From: Hydrogenophaga flava NBRC 102514 | GTDB taxonomy: Bacteria; Pseudomonadota; Gammaproteobacteria; Burkholderiales; Burkholderiaceae_C | DNA length: 64,000 nucleotides | NCBI RefSeq assembly: GCF_001571145.1 | Contig: NZ_BCTF01000021.1 | Span: 47,435-111,434, forward strand | Direction of reading: 5' to 3' | Shown here: positions 1-9,282 of the stretch, piece after piece | Layout of the letters: each line of letters begins with the position of its first letter | How positions within the stretch are numbered: the stretch's first letter is position 1 | Notes under the pieces: generated by a model | Seen by the model: the letters and a program-made list of their open reading frames with translations, nothing else | Told to the model about the DNA's origin: nothing | The model's database searches: none | Position numbers and translations under genes: made by a program

Positions 1-1
1 G

Positions 2-1249
2 TTCCGTCTCGCCGCCGGCGAGATGCGCGAGATCGCGCCCTGGCCCGAGCTCACCGGCGCCGCGGTGGTGGTGATCGACTTCGCGGATTCGCAGGTCGGC
101 ATCCAGTCGACCAAGGGCAAGCCCGAATACGCCGCCGCCCAGATCGAAAAACTGGTGCGCGCCGAAGGCGCGGTCGAAGGCCCGATACACGTCTTCGTGC
201 ACAAGCAGGTGCGCCACACCGACAGCTGCCAGACGCTCTACACCGCGGTCGCGCTGGACGACTGGCAGCGGCACCAGGACTGGGCGCAGCGCCAGCCCGA
301 CCACTGCATGGTCGTGCCGCTGGTGGCGACGCTGGCCACCGGCCTCGGCAAGGACGAGCCGCTGCGGCTGGTGCGCACGGGGCAGCAGATCCATGCCTAC
401 GGCGAGTCCGACAACAAGATGCACTACGCCACGGCGGCGGCCATCGGCACCGATGCGACCGACTACCTGGCGCCGGTGCGCACCGTAATGGCCCAGCTGC
501 GCGCCAGCGGCTGGAAGAGCGCCGCGGGCGTGCGCTGGGGTGCCGTGCAGACCGACGACGCGGCCACCGAGCAGACGCTGCTGGCCAGGCTCGCCGAGCT
601 GGGCGGCCTCGAAGCGCGCCTCATGCCGCACGAATCCTTCCGCACCGAAGGCGGCAAGGCGGCCTCGGTGCTGCCGGGTCTGCTGGCCGGCATGCCGGTG
701 CGCGGCTTCGTCGCCTCCGGTCTGCAGCGGCTGGCCTGGCTGAGCGAGGGCTATGTGTTGCCCCTGGCCGCCATGGTGGCCGTGGTGGCGCTGGGCCTGG
801 GCGCCTTTGCCGTCTACGCCGAGCAGTCGGCGGTCCAGGAACAGCAGTCGGTGCGCGCGCTGCGCGACGAGATGGAGCCGCTGCGCACCCGCCTGGCCGC
901 GGCCACCGCCGCCGGTGGCACCGGCGTGGAAAGTGCGGACCTGGCGTTCGCCCGCCAGCTGGGTTTTGCGGCCACCCACGACCCGGTGCGCATGCTCACC
1001 ACGGTGCGCCAGGCGGCCGGCACCGGGGTGCGCATCCAGCGCGTCCAGCTGGCCAAGGCCGACCAGGTGTCCAAGGCGCGCTTCCGCATCGACGGTGTGG
1101 TGGCCAACGGCTCCAGCGTCGAACTCAGCCGCTTCCTGGGTGCCTTGCGGGCCCAGGGCTGGGAGGCCGAATCGACCACGCCCAACGACGGCTCCGTGGG
1201 CGCTTTCGCCTACCACCTGCGCCGGGTGGCGTCGGGTGGCAACAGCTGA
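2..1249 (+). CDS. MshI/PilN-like pilus assembly protein, 5'-truncated by window edge
   Basis: The reading frame is open to the left edge, with residues FRLAAGE before the first ATG at 23, so the true start probably lies outside the window. The N-terminal ~240 residues have an alpha/beta character like the degenerate actin-like half of GspL/PilM/MshI. One membrane helix follows (about residues 244-266 from the ATG at 23). After it come a heptad-rich stretch and a small periplasmic domain of about 100 residues, as in PilN/PilO/GspL. The family links the cytoplasmic ATPase to the periplasmic alignment complex. It is the first visible gene of an operon whose later members are secretin, ATPase, platform and prepilins. 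The assignment rests on architecture and context, since motifs are weak. The next gene starts 19 bases after the stop. Confidence 0.6.
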   Translation, partial: FRLAAGEMREIAPWPELTGAAVVVIDFADSQVGIQSTKGKPEYAAAQIEKLVRAEGAVEGPIHVFVHKQVRHTDSCQTLYTAVALDDWQRHQDWAQRQPDHCMVVPLVATLATGLGKDEPLRLVRTGQQIHAYGESDNKMHYATAAAIGTDATDYLAPVRTVMAQLRASGWKSAAGVRWGAVQTDDAATEQTLLARLAELGGLEARLMPHESFRTEGGKAASVLPGLLAGMPVRGFVASGLQRLAWLSEGYVLPLAAMVAVVALGLGAFAVYAEQSAVQEQQSVRALRDEMEPLRTRLAAATAAGGTGVESADLAFARQLGFAATHDPVRMLTTVRQAAGTGVRIQRVQLAKADQVSKARFRIDGVVANGSSVELSRFLGALRAQGWEAESTTPNDGSVGAFAYHLRRVASGGNS

Positions 1250-1268
1250 TGTCCGAACAGAACTCCCG

Positions 1269-1859
1269 ATGAAATACGTTGCCCTCACACTGAGCCTGAT
1301 CGCCGCAGCGCTGCTTCTGCTGGCCGCGGCGATGATCGGCAATCGCATCGGCGTCGAGCGCCACACGCTGGCGCCGGTGCAGATGTCGCTGCCGCCCCTC
1401 TCGCCCCAGGTGGTGGCCGACCAGGCGGAGCTCAAGGTCTCGCTGCAGGCCCTGCTGGACGCGGCCGCCCGCCGGCCCATGGGCCTGGTGGCGGCTGGTT
1501 CCGCCGCGCCGGGCATCCGCCCGATGGAGAACTACGACAGCCTGTTCGTGCTGCCGCCGCAGACGCAGACCCAGATTGCGTCGCTGACACCGCAGCCGCG
1601 CGCCGGCCAGGTGCGCCAGCCGCTGTCGTCGGTGCCGCTGCCCAAGGTGAGCGTGGTCGTCGAAGGCGCCGAGCGCAAGGCCGTGGTGGACGGTCACCTG
1701 GTCCGGGTGGGCGACGCCGTGGGCGACGGTCTGGTGGTGCGTGCCATCCAGGTCGGTGCGGTGACCTTCGGCTACGGCAAGGAAGAACTGGTGGTGGCGG
1801 TGCCCCTGGAGCGGCTGCGCGTGCTCGGCGCGTTCCCCGCGAAGGCAAAGGCCAACTGA
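1269..1859 (+). CDS. MshK/PilP/GspC-like inner-membrane anchor
   Basis: A 196-residue protein starting at the ATG at 1269; the longer frame upstream overlaps the previous gene and is not believable. It has an N-terminal membrane helix (residues 5-25), a Pro-rich linker, and a C-terminal module around residues 125-185 of the form VVDGHLVRVGD...VRAIQVGAVTF. That is the small beta domain typical of PilP, GspC and MshK proteins, which contact the secretin N-domains from the periplasm. It sits three genes upstream of the secretin and its stop overlaps the next start (TGATG). Family membership is inferred from the C-terminal pattern and context. Confidence 0.55.
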   Translation: MKYVALTLSLIAAALLLLAAAMIGNRIGVERHTLAPVQMSLPPLSPQVVADQAELKVSLQALLDAAARRPMGLVAAGSAAPGIRPMENYDSLFVLPPQTQTQIASLTPQPRAGQVRQPLSSVPLPKVSVVVEGAERKAVVDGHLVRVGDAVGDGLVVRAIQVGAVTFGYGKEELVVAVPLERLRVLGAFPAKAKAN

Positions 1860-2551
1860 TGAACAAAGGGGTCGTTGCCGGAGCAGGACTGGGCCTGGTG
1901 CTGCTCGCCTTTCTGGGCGGGTACTGGGTGGCGAACAACGGTTCGTCGCCCGCGCCCGCCACAGGCAGCCTGTCGGCACCGTCTCCAGTGACCGCGGCAG
2001 GGCCTGCCGGTGACGCTGCGTCTTCGGCCTCCGGCGCAGCGTCCACAGGTGCACTGGTGACGTCCGCGCCGGCGGCCGCCCAGTCTTCCGCCGCTGAGCC
2101 GGCCTCGCCCGTGGCGGGCGCCCCGGCGCCGGGTGCTGCGGGCCCGTCGGCCGCTGCACCGGCGGCGGGCGGCTCCAGGCTCACGCCCGAAGAGCGCCGC
2201 CAGCTGCGCGCCAGCATCCGCGCCAAGCTGGCCGCGTTGCAGGCCAAGGGCCCGAACGTCTCGATCGCCGAGGCCCAGGCCGTGATGGACGAGGTCGAGC
2301 AACTGGGCCGCGGCGAGTTCGATCCCCGCTATTTCAAGGCCGTGCGCGACATGCTCGGCTACTCGGGCCGGGTGCAGACGCTGAGCAAGGAGCTGCAGTC
2401 CATCGCGTCCAGCTCGAACGCCAAGGACGTCGCCCGCCGGCAGGCGATCCTGGCCGAGATGCGCGACCTCAGCGATCAGATCAGCCAGAGCGCCGCGCAG
2501 GTGCAGTCGTACGCGCGCCCGCTGTCGGCGCCGGCAGGAACGCAGAAGTGA
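1859..2551 (+). CDS. Unknown membrane-anchored protein of the pilus operon
   Basis: 230 residues. An N-terminal membrane helix (about residues 5-25, GLGLVLLAFLGGYWVAN) is followed by ~85 residues rich in Ala, Pro, Ser and Gly that should be a flexible periplasmic linker. A charged helical domain follows (about residues 115-220). I do not recognise a family. The position, one membrane helix plus linker plus helical periplasmic domain, would suit an MshJ/PilO-like alignment subunit or a connector to the peptidoglycan, but no motif proves it. Both ends overlap neighbours (ATGA-type junction with the previous gene, GTGA with the next), so it is translationally coupled and very likely part of the pilus machine. 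Confidence 0.6.
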   Translation: MNKGVVAGAGLGLVLLAFLGGYWVANNGSSPAPATGSLSAPSPVTAAGPAGDAASSASGAASTGALVTSAPAAAQSSAAEPASPVAGAPAPGAAGPSAAAPAAGGSRLTPEERRQLRASIRAKLAALQAKGPNVSIAEAQAVMDEVEQLGRGEFDPRYFKAVRDMLGYSGRVQTLSKELQSIASSSNAKDVARRQAILAEMRDLSDQISQSAAQVQSYARPLSAPAGTQK

Positions 2552-3342
2552 GCACGGCCCTGCACCTCCGGCACACGCTTTCACGCGCGGCCCGTGTGCG
2601 GCGCGTGCGCGGCTTTTCGCTGGTGGAGGTGGCGATCGTGCTGGTGGTCGCCGGGCTGGTGAGCTGGGCCGCGTTCACCGCTTTCGACACGGTGTCCGAA
2701 CAGCAGGAGCGCGAAGGGGCGATGTCCCTGGCGCGCCAGATGCAGGGCAGCCTGCGCGCCTTCGCCATGCGCCATGGCCGCCTGCCATGCCCGGACAGCG
2801 GGGCCACCGCGACCGGCTACGAATCACTCACCGGTGGCACCTGCACCGCCGGCAACCAGGTGGGCTGGTTTCCCTACGTCGCGGTGGACATGGAAGTGCC
2901 CCAGGAATCGCTGCGCGCCCGCTACGCGGTCTTTCGCGCTGCCAGCGGCACGCCGGCCTCGGACGCCGACCTCGCGGTGGCAGTGGAACGCACCGGCGAC
3001 GCCGCCGGCGATGCCACCCAGCTGGATGTCACCGACCTGATCGTCGGTCTGGGCAACGCCGCCTCGCTGGCGCTGTCGACCTCGCGCGCCCACCTCACCG
3101 GCGACGCCGGTCCGGCCGGTGCCATCGACTGCGCGGCCAACGCCGTCATGCCGGTCGCCTACTGGCTGGTGCTGCCGCTGCACGACCGCAGCGGTGACGG
3201 CCTGCGCCTGGACCCCCCCCACACCGCGGCGGGCCTCTGCGCCGCCAGTCCCAACGCCCCGATCCGGTCCACGTCCGACGACGTGGTGCTGGCCGAGTCG
3301 CCCGCGCAGCTTGCTGGTTGGCTGAGAAGAAGCATGCCCTGA
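2548..3342 (+). CDS. Prepilin with RLPCP signature (minor pilin 1)
   Basis: 264 residues from a GTG start that overlaps the preceding stop. A basic leader ends in the type III signal RGFSLVEV, with cleavage expected after Gly and Glu at mature position 5, followed by a ~20-residue hydrophobic helix. About 50 residues later comes the signature RLPCPD (near residue 77), shared with three later prepilins of this operon. The rest lacks the hydrophobic C-terminal region of those later paralogues. It is unusual in lying upstream of the secretin, apart from the other prepilins. I take it to be a minor pilin; its exact role is unknown. Confidence 0.8.
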   Translation: MSTALHLRHTLSRAARVRRVRGFSLVEVAIVLVVAGLVSWAAFTAFDTVSEQQEREGAMSLARQMQGSLRAFAMRHGRLPCPDSGATATGYESLTGGTCTAGNQVGWFPYVAVDMEVPQESLRARYAVFRAASGTPASDADLAVAVERTGDAAGDATQLDVTDLIVGLGNAASLALSTSRAHLTGDAGPAGAIDCAANAVMPVAYWLVLPLHDRSGDGLRLDPPHTAAGLCAASPNAPIRSTSDDVVLAESPAQLAGWLRRSMP

Positions 3343-3386
3343 GCACAGCCGCCCGTTTTCCGATGTCCCTCGCACACACCACTGCC

Positions 3387-5105
3387 ATGCAAAAGACCCA
3401 ACTGCCCTTCCCGACGACCGCACTGGTCAAGGCCACCGCCGCCCTTTCGGTGGTGCTGCTGTCGGCTTGCGTGGCTCCGCCGCCGCAGAGCGCGAAGAAC
3501 CTGAGCGACCCGGACACCGAGTCGGTGCGACGCATCCAGGAAGTGGCGCAGGCCGAGTCGCGCAAGCTGCTGGAACAGCAGGAGCGCCTGCTGGCCGAGC
3601 TGCGCAAGACGGCTGCGGCCAAGGCGCTGGAGCCGCCGGCACCGCAGTACGACCCGCTGGAGGGCCGCACCATCAGCGTGTCGATCTCCAACGGCACCAT
3701 CAGCCAGATCCTGACCGCGTTCGCCGATGCAGCCAAGGTCAACCTCATCGTCGAGCCGGCGGTGGTGCAGCAGGGCGCGCTGACCGACATGTTCCTCAAG
3801 GACGTGTCCCTGCGCGAGGCCTTCAACGAGCTGCTGCGCAGCTACGACGTGTCGGGCGAGATCCGCAACCAGACCATGCGCATCCGCCTGCACGAGGAGA
3901 AGTTCTTCGCGATGAACTTCCTCAACGTGAACTCGCAGATGTCGCTGAACTCCGGCGGCAACGTGTTCGGCTCCAACTCCAGCAATGCCAACTCGGCCAT
4001 CTCCGGCGCCCTGTCGATGACGGCCTCGTCGACCCAGCGGGCCGACCCGTACACCGAGATCGAGAACAACCTGCGGGCCATCCTGGGCGAGAACCGCCCT
4101 GCGAACGAGTCGTCGCAGACGGCGGCCACCAACGCGCGCACCCCGCAGGAACCTACCCAGGTGCAGCAGCCCAACCAGAACCAGGCCTTCACGCTCAACC
4201 GCACCTCCGGTACGCTGTTCGTCAAGGCCCGCCCGTCGCAGATGCGTGCGGTGGAGAAGCTGATCAAGCAGACCCAGGACATGCTGACCAAGCAGGTCTA
4301 CATCGAGGCGCAGCTGATCGACGTGCAGCTGGGCGACGGCTACCAGCTGGGTGTGGACTGGACCCAGCTGCGCAGCCGCCTGGCGCTGAACTTCGGCGTC
4401 GACGCGCTCAACCTCTCACCCACCGGCAACGGCAGCCTGCCCGGTTCGCGCGGCAGCTACCCCGGCAGCAGCCTGACCATTCCGGCGCGGGCCATCGGTT
4501 CGTCCACCGGCCTGGCCACCGGCGGCATCGGCTACGCCGACACCAACGGCTCGGCGGTGATCAATGCGCTGCGCAACTTCGGCACCCTGCGCATCCTCTC
4601 CAACCCCAACATCCAGGTGCGCAACGGCACGCCCGCGATGCTCTCGGTGGGCACCAGCCTGAAGTACGTCTCGCGCTCCAGCGCGGCGCAGAACAACATC
4701 GGTGGTGGCGCCACCACCACCTCGTCCGAAGTGCAGACCGATTCGGTGTTCTCCGGTGTGATGGTCGGCGTGCTGCCCATGATGCGCGACGACGGCAAGA
4801 TCGAGCTGCTGATCAACCCGGTGCAGAGCGATGTGGACCCCAAGACGCTGGAGCTGGTGCAGGTCAACCAGTTCAACTCGGTCAGCCTGCCGCAGGTCGC
4901 CTACAAGGGTCTGACCACCACGCTGAACGTGAACGACGGCGACGTGGTGGTGGTCGGCGGCCTGATCGACCAGAAATCCTCCAGCGCCAACAGCGGTGTG
5001 CCCTTCCTGGCCGACGTGCCGGTGCTGGGCAAGCTGGTGTCGCAGGAAGGGGATGCGCGCTCGTCCCGCGAACTGATCGTCGTGCTGCGCGTGCGCCTGC
5101 TATGA
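3387..5105 (+). CDS. mshL: Outer-membrane secretin, MshL/PilQ type
   Basis: 572 residues from the ATG at 3387. ATGs at 3363 and 3318 are also in frame, but 3318 overlaps the prepilin. 3387 gives a compact leader ending in the lipobox LLSAC, so a lipoprotein is predicted with Cys28 lipidated. An N-domain near residues 85-170 (ISVSISNGTISQILTAFADA) resembles the short STN/N0 modules of secretins. A Ser/Asn/Thr-rich linker follows, then the secretin core (VYIEAQLIDVQLGDGYQLGVDW onward) with the closing pattern VPFLADVPVLGKL and RELIVVLRVRLL. The protein should form the outer-membrane exit pore. Its stop overlaps the next start by 4 bases. Confidence 0.85.
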   Translation: MQKTQLPFPTTALVKATAALSVVLLSACVAPPPQSAKNLSDPDTESVRRIQEVAQAESRKLLEQQERLLAELRKTAAAKALEPPAPQYDPLEGRTISVSISNGTISQILTAFADAAKVNLIVEPAVVQQGALTDMFLKDVSLREAFNELLRSYDVSGEIRNQTMRIRLHEEKFFAMNFLNVNSQMSLNSGGNVFGSNSSNANSAISGALSMTASSTQRADPYTEIENNLRAILGENRPANESSQTAATNARTPQEPTQVQQPNQNQAFTLNRTSGTLFVKARPSQMRAVEKLIKQTQDMLTKQVYIEAQLIDVQLGDGYQLGVDWTQLRSRLALNFGVDALNLSPTGNGSLPGSRGSYPGSSLTIPARAIGSSTGLATGGIGYADTNGSAVINALRNFGTLRILSNPNIQVRNGTPAMLSVGTSLKYVSRSSAAQNNIGGGATTTSSEVQTDSVFSGVMVGVLPMMRDDGKIELLINPVQSDVDPKTLELVQVNQFNSVSLPQVAYKGLTTTLNVNDGDVVVVGGLIDQKSSSANSGVPFLADVPVLGKLVSQEGDARSSRELIVVLRVRLL

Positions 5106-6103
5106 GTCTGATCTACCAGGCACTGAAGCAGACCGAACAGGAGGCCCCGGCCCCCGTGGTGGCCAGCGCCGCTGCCGCAGCGCCGCGCGCGGTGCCGGCG
5201 GCGCCAATGGCGGCACCACGCGGTCTGCGCGGCTCCCTGCTGCTGGGTGCCGTGGTGGCCGGCGCGGGCATCGTGGCGGGGTTGCTGCTGTCGCAGCGCG
5301 AACCGGCGGCCGGGATGGCCACCGCTGCGCCTGCGGCCATGGCTCCGGCATCTGCAGCGGCACCGGCACCGGCACCGGCCGACGTGCCGCCCCTGCCCGC
5401 TGCTTCGGTGGCGCCATTGCCGGTCGCTGCCCCTGCCGCCCCCGCCGCGTTGCTGGCGTCTGCGCCCGGCGCCGTGGCGGCCCTGCCCGTGGTCGAGCCG
5501 CCCCTGCCGACGGTGCCGCCGCGGCTGATGCTCTCCACCTCGCTGTCCGTGCGCCCGGCCGCTGCCGCGACCGAGCCCGCCCCCGCGGTCACCACGCCAC
5601 CCGCCGCCGCTCCTGCACCCACGTCCGCGCCCGCTGCTGTGCCGGCCGCCGCCCAGCCGGTGTCGCAGGCGCGCCCGTCGCCGGTCGAGGTGACGGTGCG
5701 TGCCACCAGCGGGGCCACCGAGGGTGCGTCCAACGAAGACATCAGCGAACTGTTCGACGGCCTCAACCGGGCACTGGAAGCCCGCGACGAGGCCCAGGCG
5801 CAGCGACACCTGCAGGGCATCCGCAACCGCCTGCCCGAAGGCTCGCTGGCGCGCCTGCGCGCCGAAGGCTGGCACGCCTACCGCACCGGCGACGCCGAGC
5901 GGGCCCAGCGCGTCTACCGCCGGCTGCTGGAGAAGCTGCCCGGCGACGAAAACGCCAGCCTGACGCTGGCCTCGATCGAGCGCCAGGGCCAGCGGCCCGA
6001 CCAGGCGCGCGAGGTGCTGGCGCGTTCGCTGCGGCACAACCCCAATTCCGCCGTGCTGCGCGCGGCGCTGGACCAGGCCAGCCAGACCGAGGCCACCCGA
6101 TGA
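5102..6103 (+). CDS. MshN/GspB-like TPR protein
   Basis: 333 residues starting at the ATG that overlaps the secretin stop. It opens with MSLIYQALKQTEQE, the short cytoplasmic motif seen at the start of MshN and GspB-type partners of the ExeA ATPase. A membrane helix follows (about residues 43-65), then a long Ala/Pro linker (about 66-200), then a C-terminal helical repeat region (about 205-325) with TPR-like spacing (YRTGDAERAQRVYRRLLEKLPGDENA). This matches a protein that spans the periplasm and scaffolds secretin assembly together with the next gene product. The next ATG overlaps its stop. Confidence 0.7.
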   Translation: MSLIYQALKQTEQEAPAPVVASAAAAAPRAVPAAPMAAPRGLRGSLLLGAVVAGAGIVAGLLLSQREPAAGMATAAPAAMAPASAAAPAPAPADVPPLPAASVAPLPVAAPAAPAALLASAPGAVAALPVVEPPLPTVPPRLMLSTSLSVRPAAAATEPAPAVTTPPAAAPAPTSAPAAVPAAAQPVSQARPSPVEVTVRATSGATEGASNEDISELFDGLNRALEARDEAQAQRHLQGIRNRLPEGSLARLRAEGWHAYRTGDAERAQRVYRRLLEKLPGDENASLTLASIERQGQRPDQAREVLARSLRHNPNSAVLRAALDQASQTEATR

Positions 6104-7623
6104 ACGCGCGCAACAGCCACCTCGCCACCCTGGGCCTGGTCCGCAACCCGTTCCCCTACACGCCGGACGCGGGCTGCTACTTCACCACCCCGCACCTGGA
6201 AGAGCAGCGCGTCGAGCTGGAGCACTGCATCCTCTCGCGCAAGGGCTTCTGCCTGCTCACGGCCGAGGTCGGCATGGGCAAGAGCACGCTGGTGCGCCGC
6301 CTCATGGCCGACCTGGCGCCACGCCAGGTGGTCTCGGCCCTGGTGTTCAACACCTTCCTGCAGGGCCCGGAACTGCTGTCCGCCGTGCTGCAGGACTTCG
6401 GTCTGCAGGGCACCGGCTCGATGGCGACGGACATCAATGTCCTGAACAACTTCCTGCTCGACAACCACCGCGAGGGCCGGACCTGCCTGCTGATCATCGA
6501 CGACGCACAGAACCTCACGGAAAGCTCGCTGGAGCTGATCCGCCTGCTGTGCAACCTCGAAACCGACCAGGAGAAGTTGCTGCAGATCCTGCTGGCCGGC
6601 CAGCCCGAGCTGGAGGCCACCCTGGCGCAGCACAGCCTGCGCCAGCTGCGCAGCCGGGTGGTCAAGCACGCCCGGTTGTACGGACTGAACAGCATGGAGA
6701 TCGCGGACTACATCCGCTTCCGCTTCGAGTCCTCGGGCAGCGACGGCAGCCTGCTGCTGCAGGCCGACGCCTGCCAGCTGCTGCTGCAGGAAACCGCCGG
6801 CGTGCCGCGCCAGGTCCATCTGGTCATGGACCGCTGCCTCTACGGCCTGGCGGCGCGCAACGGCAAGGTCATCGACGCCGCGCTGATGAAGCAGGCCATC
6901 CAGGACTGCCGCATCCAGCTCGATGCGGGCGCCGCCGAGCCCGCGCCATCGGCACCGGTGCTGCCGGCCGTGGCCGCTGCGGCCACCCCGGTGCGGCGCT
7001 GGGCCCCTCTGGCGGCGGCTCTGTCGGTGCTGGCGGTGGCGGCGGTGCTCTGGTACCAGGGCGCGCTTCCCGTGCAGGCCAGGGCGGTGTCGCCGGTGGC
7101 GGCACCAGCGGCTGCACCCGCAGCGGCCGCCGCCAAAGCCCCGGAACCGGAAAAGGCCGCCGCACCCGCACCCGAAGCGGCACCGGCTGTGGCGCTTCAG
7201 GCCGCTGCATCTGCATCTGCACCAGCCGCCGCGCAGAACGGCGCCTGCGCCGCACCCCCGTCGCTGGCGCAGGACCGGGTGCTCACCACCCAGCCGCTGC
7301 CCGAGCTGGCGCACCGCCTGCTCGGCAGCCGCCTGGCCCGGCTGGACGACGTGTGCCTGGAGTCGCGCCAGGGCCAGCCATGGATCACCTGGGCCGCGCC
7401 CGCCGCCGGTTACGACGACAAGGACCGCCTCTCGGCGGCCCGCTTCCAGATCGCCCTGACGCGCTACGGCAGCCTATTGCCGGCCGACGTCGACGGCGTC
7501 TGGGGCGAGAAAAGCCGCAACGCCCTGCAGCGCTTCCAGTCCGGCATCGGTCTGGAACCCACGGGCAAGGTCGACCCATTGAGTGGACTGATTTTGGAGA
7601 AGTTTTATGTACAAGAGCAGTGA
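6100..7623 (+). CDS. mshM: ExeA/MshM-type AAA ATPase with peptidoglycan-binding domain
   Basis: 507 residues. The AAA domain has Walker A AEVGMGKST (about residues 55-63) and Walker B LLIIDDAQ (about 130-137). One membrane helix lies at about residues 301-321, then an Ala/Pro linker. The C-terminus (about residues 450-505, DVDGVWGEKSRNALQRFQ) is a PG_binding_1 repeat. In the ExeA/GspA family this arrangement couples cytoplasmic ATP hydrolysis to peptidoglycan remodelling or binding so the secretin can be placed. The preceding gene supplies the GspB/MshN-like partner. The 3' end overlaps the next gene by 17 bases, so the two are coupled. Confidence 0.85.
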   Translation: MNARNSHLATLGLVRNPFPYTPDAGCYFTTPHLEEQRVELEHCILSRKGFCLLTAEVGMGKSTLVRRLMADLAPRQVVSALVFNTFLQGPELLSAVLQDFGLQGTGSMATDINVLNNFLLDNHREGRTCLLIIDDAQNLTESSLELIRLLCNLETDQEKLLQILLAGQPELEATLAQHSLRQLRSRVVKHARLYGLNSMEIADYIRFRFESSGSDGSLLLQADACQLLLQETAGVPRQVHLVMDRCLYGLAARNGKVIDAALMKQAIQDCRIQLDAGAAEPAPSAPVLPAVAAAATPVRRWAPLAAALSVLAVAAVLWYQGALPVQARAVSPVAAPAAAPAAAAAKAPEPEKAAAPAPEAAPAVALQAAASASAPAAAQNGACAAPPSLAQDRVLTTQPLPELAHRLLGSRLARLDDVCLESRQGQPWITWAAPAAGYDDKDRLSAARFQIALTRYGSLLPADVDGVWGEKSRNALQRFQSGIGLEPTGKVDPLSGLILEKFYVQEQ

Positions 7624-9280
7624 CGGTACCGGCGTGACGCCGGGAGGGGACCGTCGCAACCTGGGCAGCTTGCTGATGGCCAGCGGCCTGGTCACCCAGG
7701 TCGACATCGATTACGCCTGCCAGAAGCAGGCGGTCGAAGGTCAGAAGCTGGGCCGCATGCTCGTGGAGCTGGGCTTCCTCAGCGCCAAGGACCTGGCGCG
7801 TCATCTCGCCATGCAGCGCGGCATCGAGTTCCGCGACGTGCCGCCCGCCATCGACGATGGTGTGGCCGCGGCCTTCAACCGCAGCCTGTGCCTGACGCAC
7901 AACTTCCTGCCCATCGGGCGCGAGGGCGAGCGCATCCGCATCCTGCTGGGCGACGCCGAGCCCGAGCTGGTGTCGGCCCTGGTGCAGCGCCGCGTCGGCC
8001 AGGAAGCGGTGTTCTGGCAGGGCGATTTCTTCGCCGTGGTGGACGCCATCCACCAGCACTACTACTTCCAGGAAAACCCGGTCGAGAAGCTGATCGCGGC
8101 CGAGATCCGCAAGCTGTCGGACGACCGCGACCACGCCTTCAGCCCCGAGCGGCTGATGGAGCTGATCCTGCACACGGCGGTGCGCGAGCGCGCCACCGAC
8201 GTGCACCTGGCCCCCACCGCCAACAGCCGCACCGTGCTGATGCGGGTGGACGGCGTGCTGCGCCCGATGTTCGCCATGCCGCCGTCGCTGGACCGCCTGG
8301 TGGCCTTCATCAAGCTCAAGGCCGACATGGACGCCAGCGAGCAGCGCCTGCCGCAGGACGGCAGCTTCACCATCCAGCTGATGGACGCGGCCTACACCAT
8401 CCGCGTCTCGACCATGATTTCCGAGTTCGGCGAGCGCATGGCCCTGCGCCTGCTGGCCGAGCGCAGCGACCTCGACCGCCTGCAGGACCTGGGCTTCCTG
8501 GACGAGGACGTGGCCGAGATGGAACGCTCGTTCTCGCGCCCGCATGGCCTGATCCTCATCACCGGCCCGACCGGCTCGGGCAAGAGCACCACGCTGCACG
8601 CCGCGCTGCGGGTGCAGCCGCTGGTCGAACGCAACGTGCTGACGGTGGAAGACCCTGTCGAGTACCGCGTGCCGGTGGCCTGCCAGACCGAGGTGAACCG
8701 CCGCGCCGGCTACGACTTCGCCAGCGCCATGCGCCACTTCCTGCGCCACGATCCGGACATCATCCTGGTGGGCGAGGTGCGCGACGCCGAGACCGCGCGC
8801 GCGGCGCTGGACGCGTCGTCCACCGGCCACCTGGTGCTGTCGACACTGCACGTGGGCGGCATCTTCGGCGTGGTGCCCCGTCTGCGCCTGCTGGGCGTGG
8901 ACGCGGAGACCGTGGCCGAGAACCTGGTGGCGGTGATCAACCAGCGCCTGGTGCGCTGCATCTGCCCTCACTGCAAGACCAGCCGTGCGGCCACGCAGGA
9001 AGAGCGCCGCTGGCTGGGCGAAGAGGTCGAAGAGGTGTTTCACGGCACCGGCTGCAACCACTGCCGCGGCAGCGGTTACCGCGGCCGGGTGCCGGTGTAC
9101 GAGATCCTCACCGTGCGCCGCGAACTGGCCGACGCCATCGTGGCCGAGGCGCCGCGGGCGCGCCTGCGCGAGCTGGCCGAGGCCGGTGGCCTCAAGCCCA
9201 TGGAAGGCCTGGCACGGCGGCGCGTGCTGGCCGGTGAAACCACGATGGACGAGATCCGTCGCGCCATCGGACTGGATTGA
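7607..9280 (+). CDS. mshE: Pilus assembly ATPase, GspE/PilB/MshE family
   Basis: 557 residues. An N-terminal MshEN/T2SSE-type region (LGSLLMASGLVTQVDIDYA) precedes the hexameric ATPase core. The core has Walker A GPTGSGKST (about residues 320-328), the Asp box around EDPVEYRV, Walker B ILVGEVRD and the His box STGHLVLSTLH. Cysteines at about 453/456 and 483/486 form the CxxC...CxxC zinc site of assembly ATPases, which PilT-type retraction ATPases lack. It should drive pilus extension from the cytoplasmic face together with the next gene product. The start lies inside the previous gene. No PilT-like gene is present in the window. Confidence 0.92.
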   Translation: MYKSSDGTGVTPGGDRRNLGSLLMASGLVTQVDIDYACQKQAVEGQKLGRMLVELGFLSAKDLARHLAMQRGIEFRDVPPAIDDGVAAAFNRSLCLTHNFLPIGREGERIRILLGDAEPELVSALVQRRVGQEAVFWQGDFFAVVDAIHQHYYFQENPVEKLIAAEIRKLSDDRDHAFSPERLMELILHTAVRERATDVHLAPTANSRTVLMRVDGVLRPMFAMPPSLDRLVAFIKLKADMDASEQRLPQDGSFTIQLMDAAYTIRVSTMISEFGERMALRLLAERSDLDRLQDLGFLDEDVAEMERSFSRPHGLILITGPTGSGKSTTLHAALRVQPLVERNVLTVEDPVEYRVPVACQTEVNRRAGYDFASAMRHFLRHDPDIILVGEVRDAETARAALDASSTGHLVLSTLHVGGIFGVVPRLRLLGVDAETVAENLVAVINQRLVRCICPHCKTSRAATQEERRWLGEEVEEVFHGTGCNHCRGSGYRGRVPVYEILTVRRELADAIVAEAPRARLRELAEAGGLKPMEGLARRRVLAGETTMDEIRRAIGLD

Positions 9281-9282
9281 CC

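Noticed and set aside
3467..5101. Upstream extension of the MshN-like frame through the secretin gene
   Set aside because: The translated extension is Arg/Gln/Pro-rich shadow sequence. The MSLIYQALK start at 5102 fits the family and overlaps the secretin stop.
5140..5690. Ala/Pro-rich repetitive coding, considered as a DNA repeat or simple-sequence tract
   Set aside because: No exact periodic unit; it is an ordinary disordered periplasmic linker encoded with GC-rich codons.
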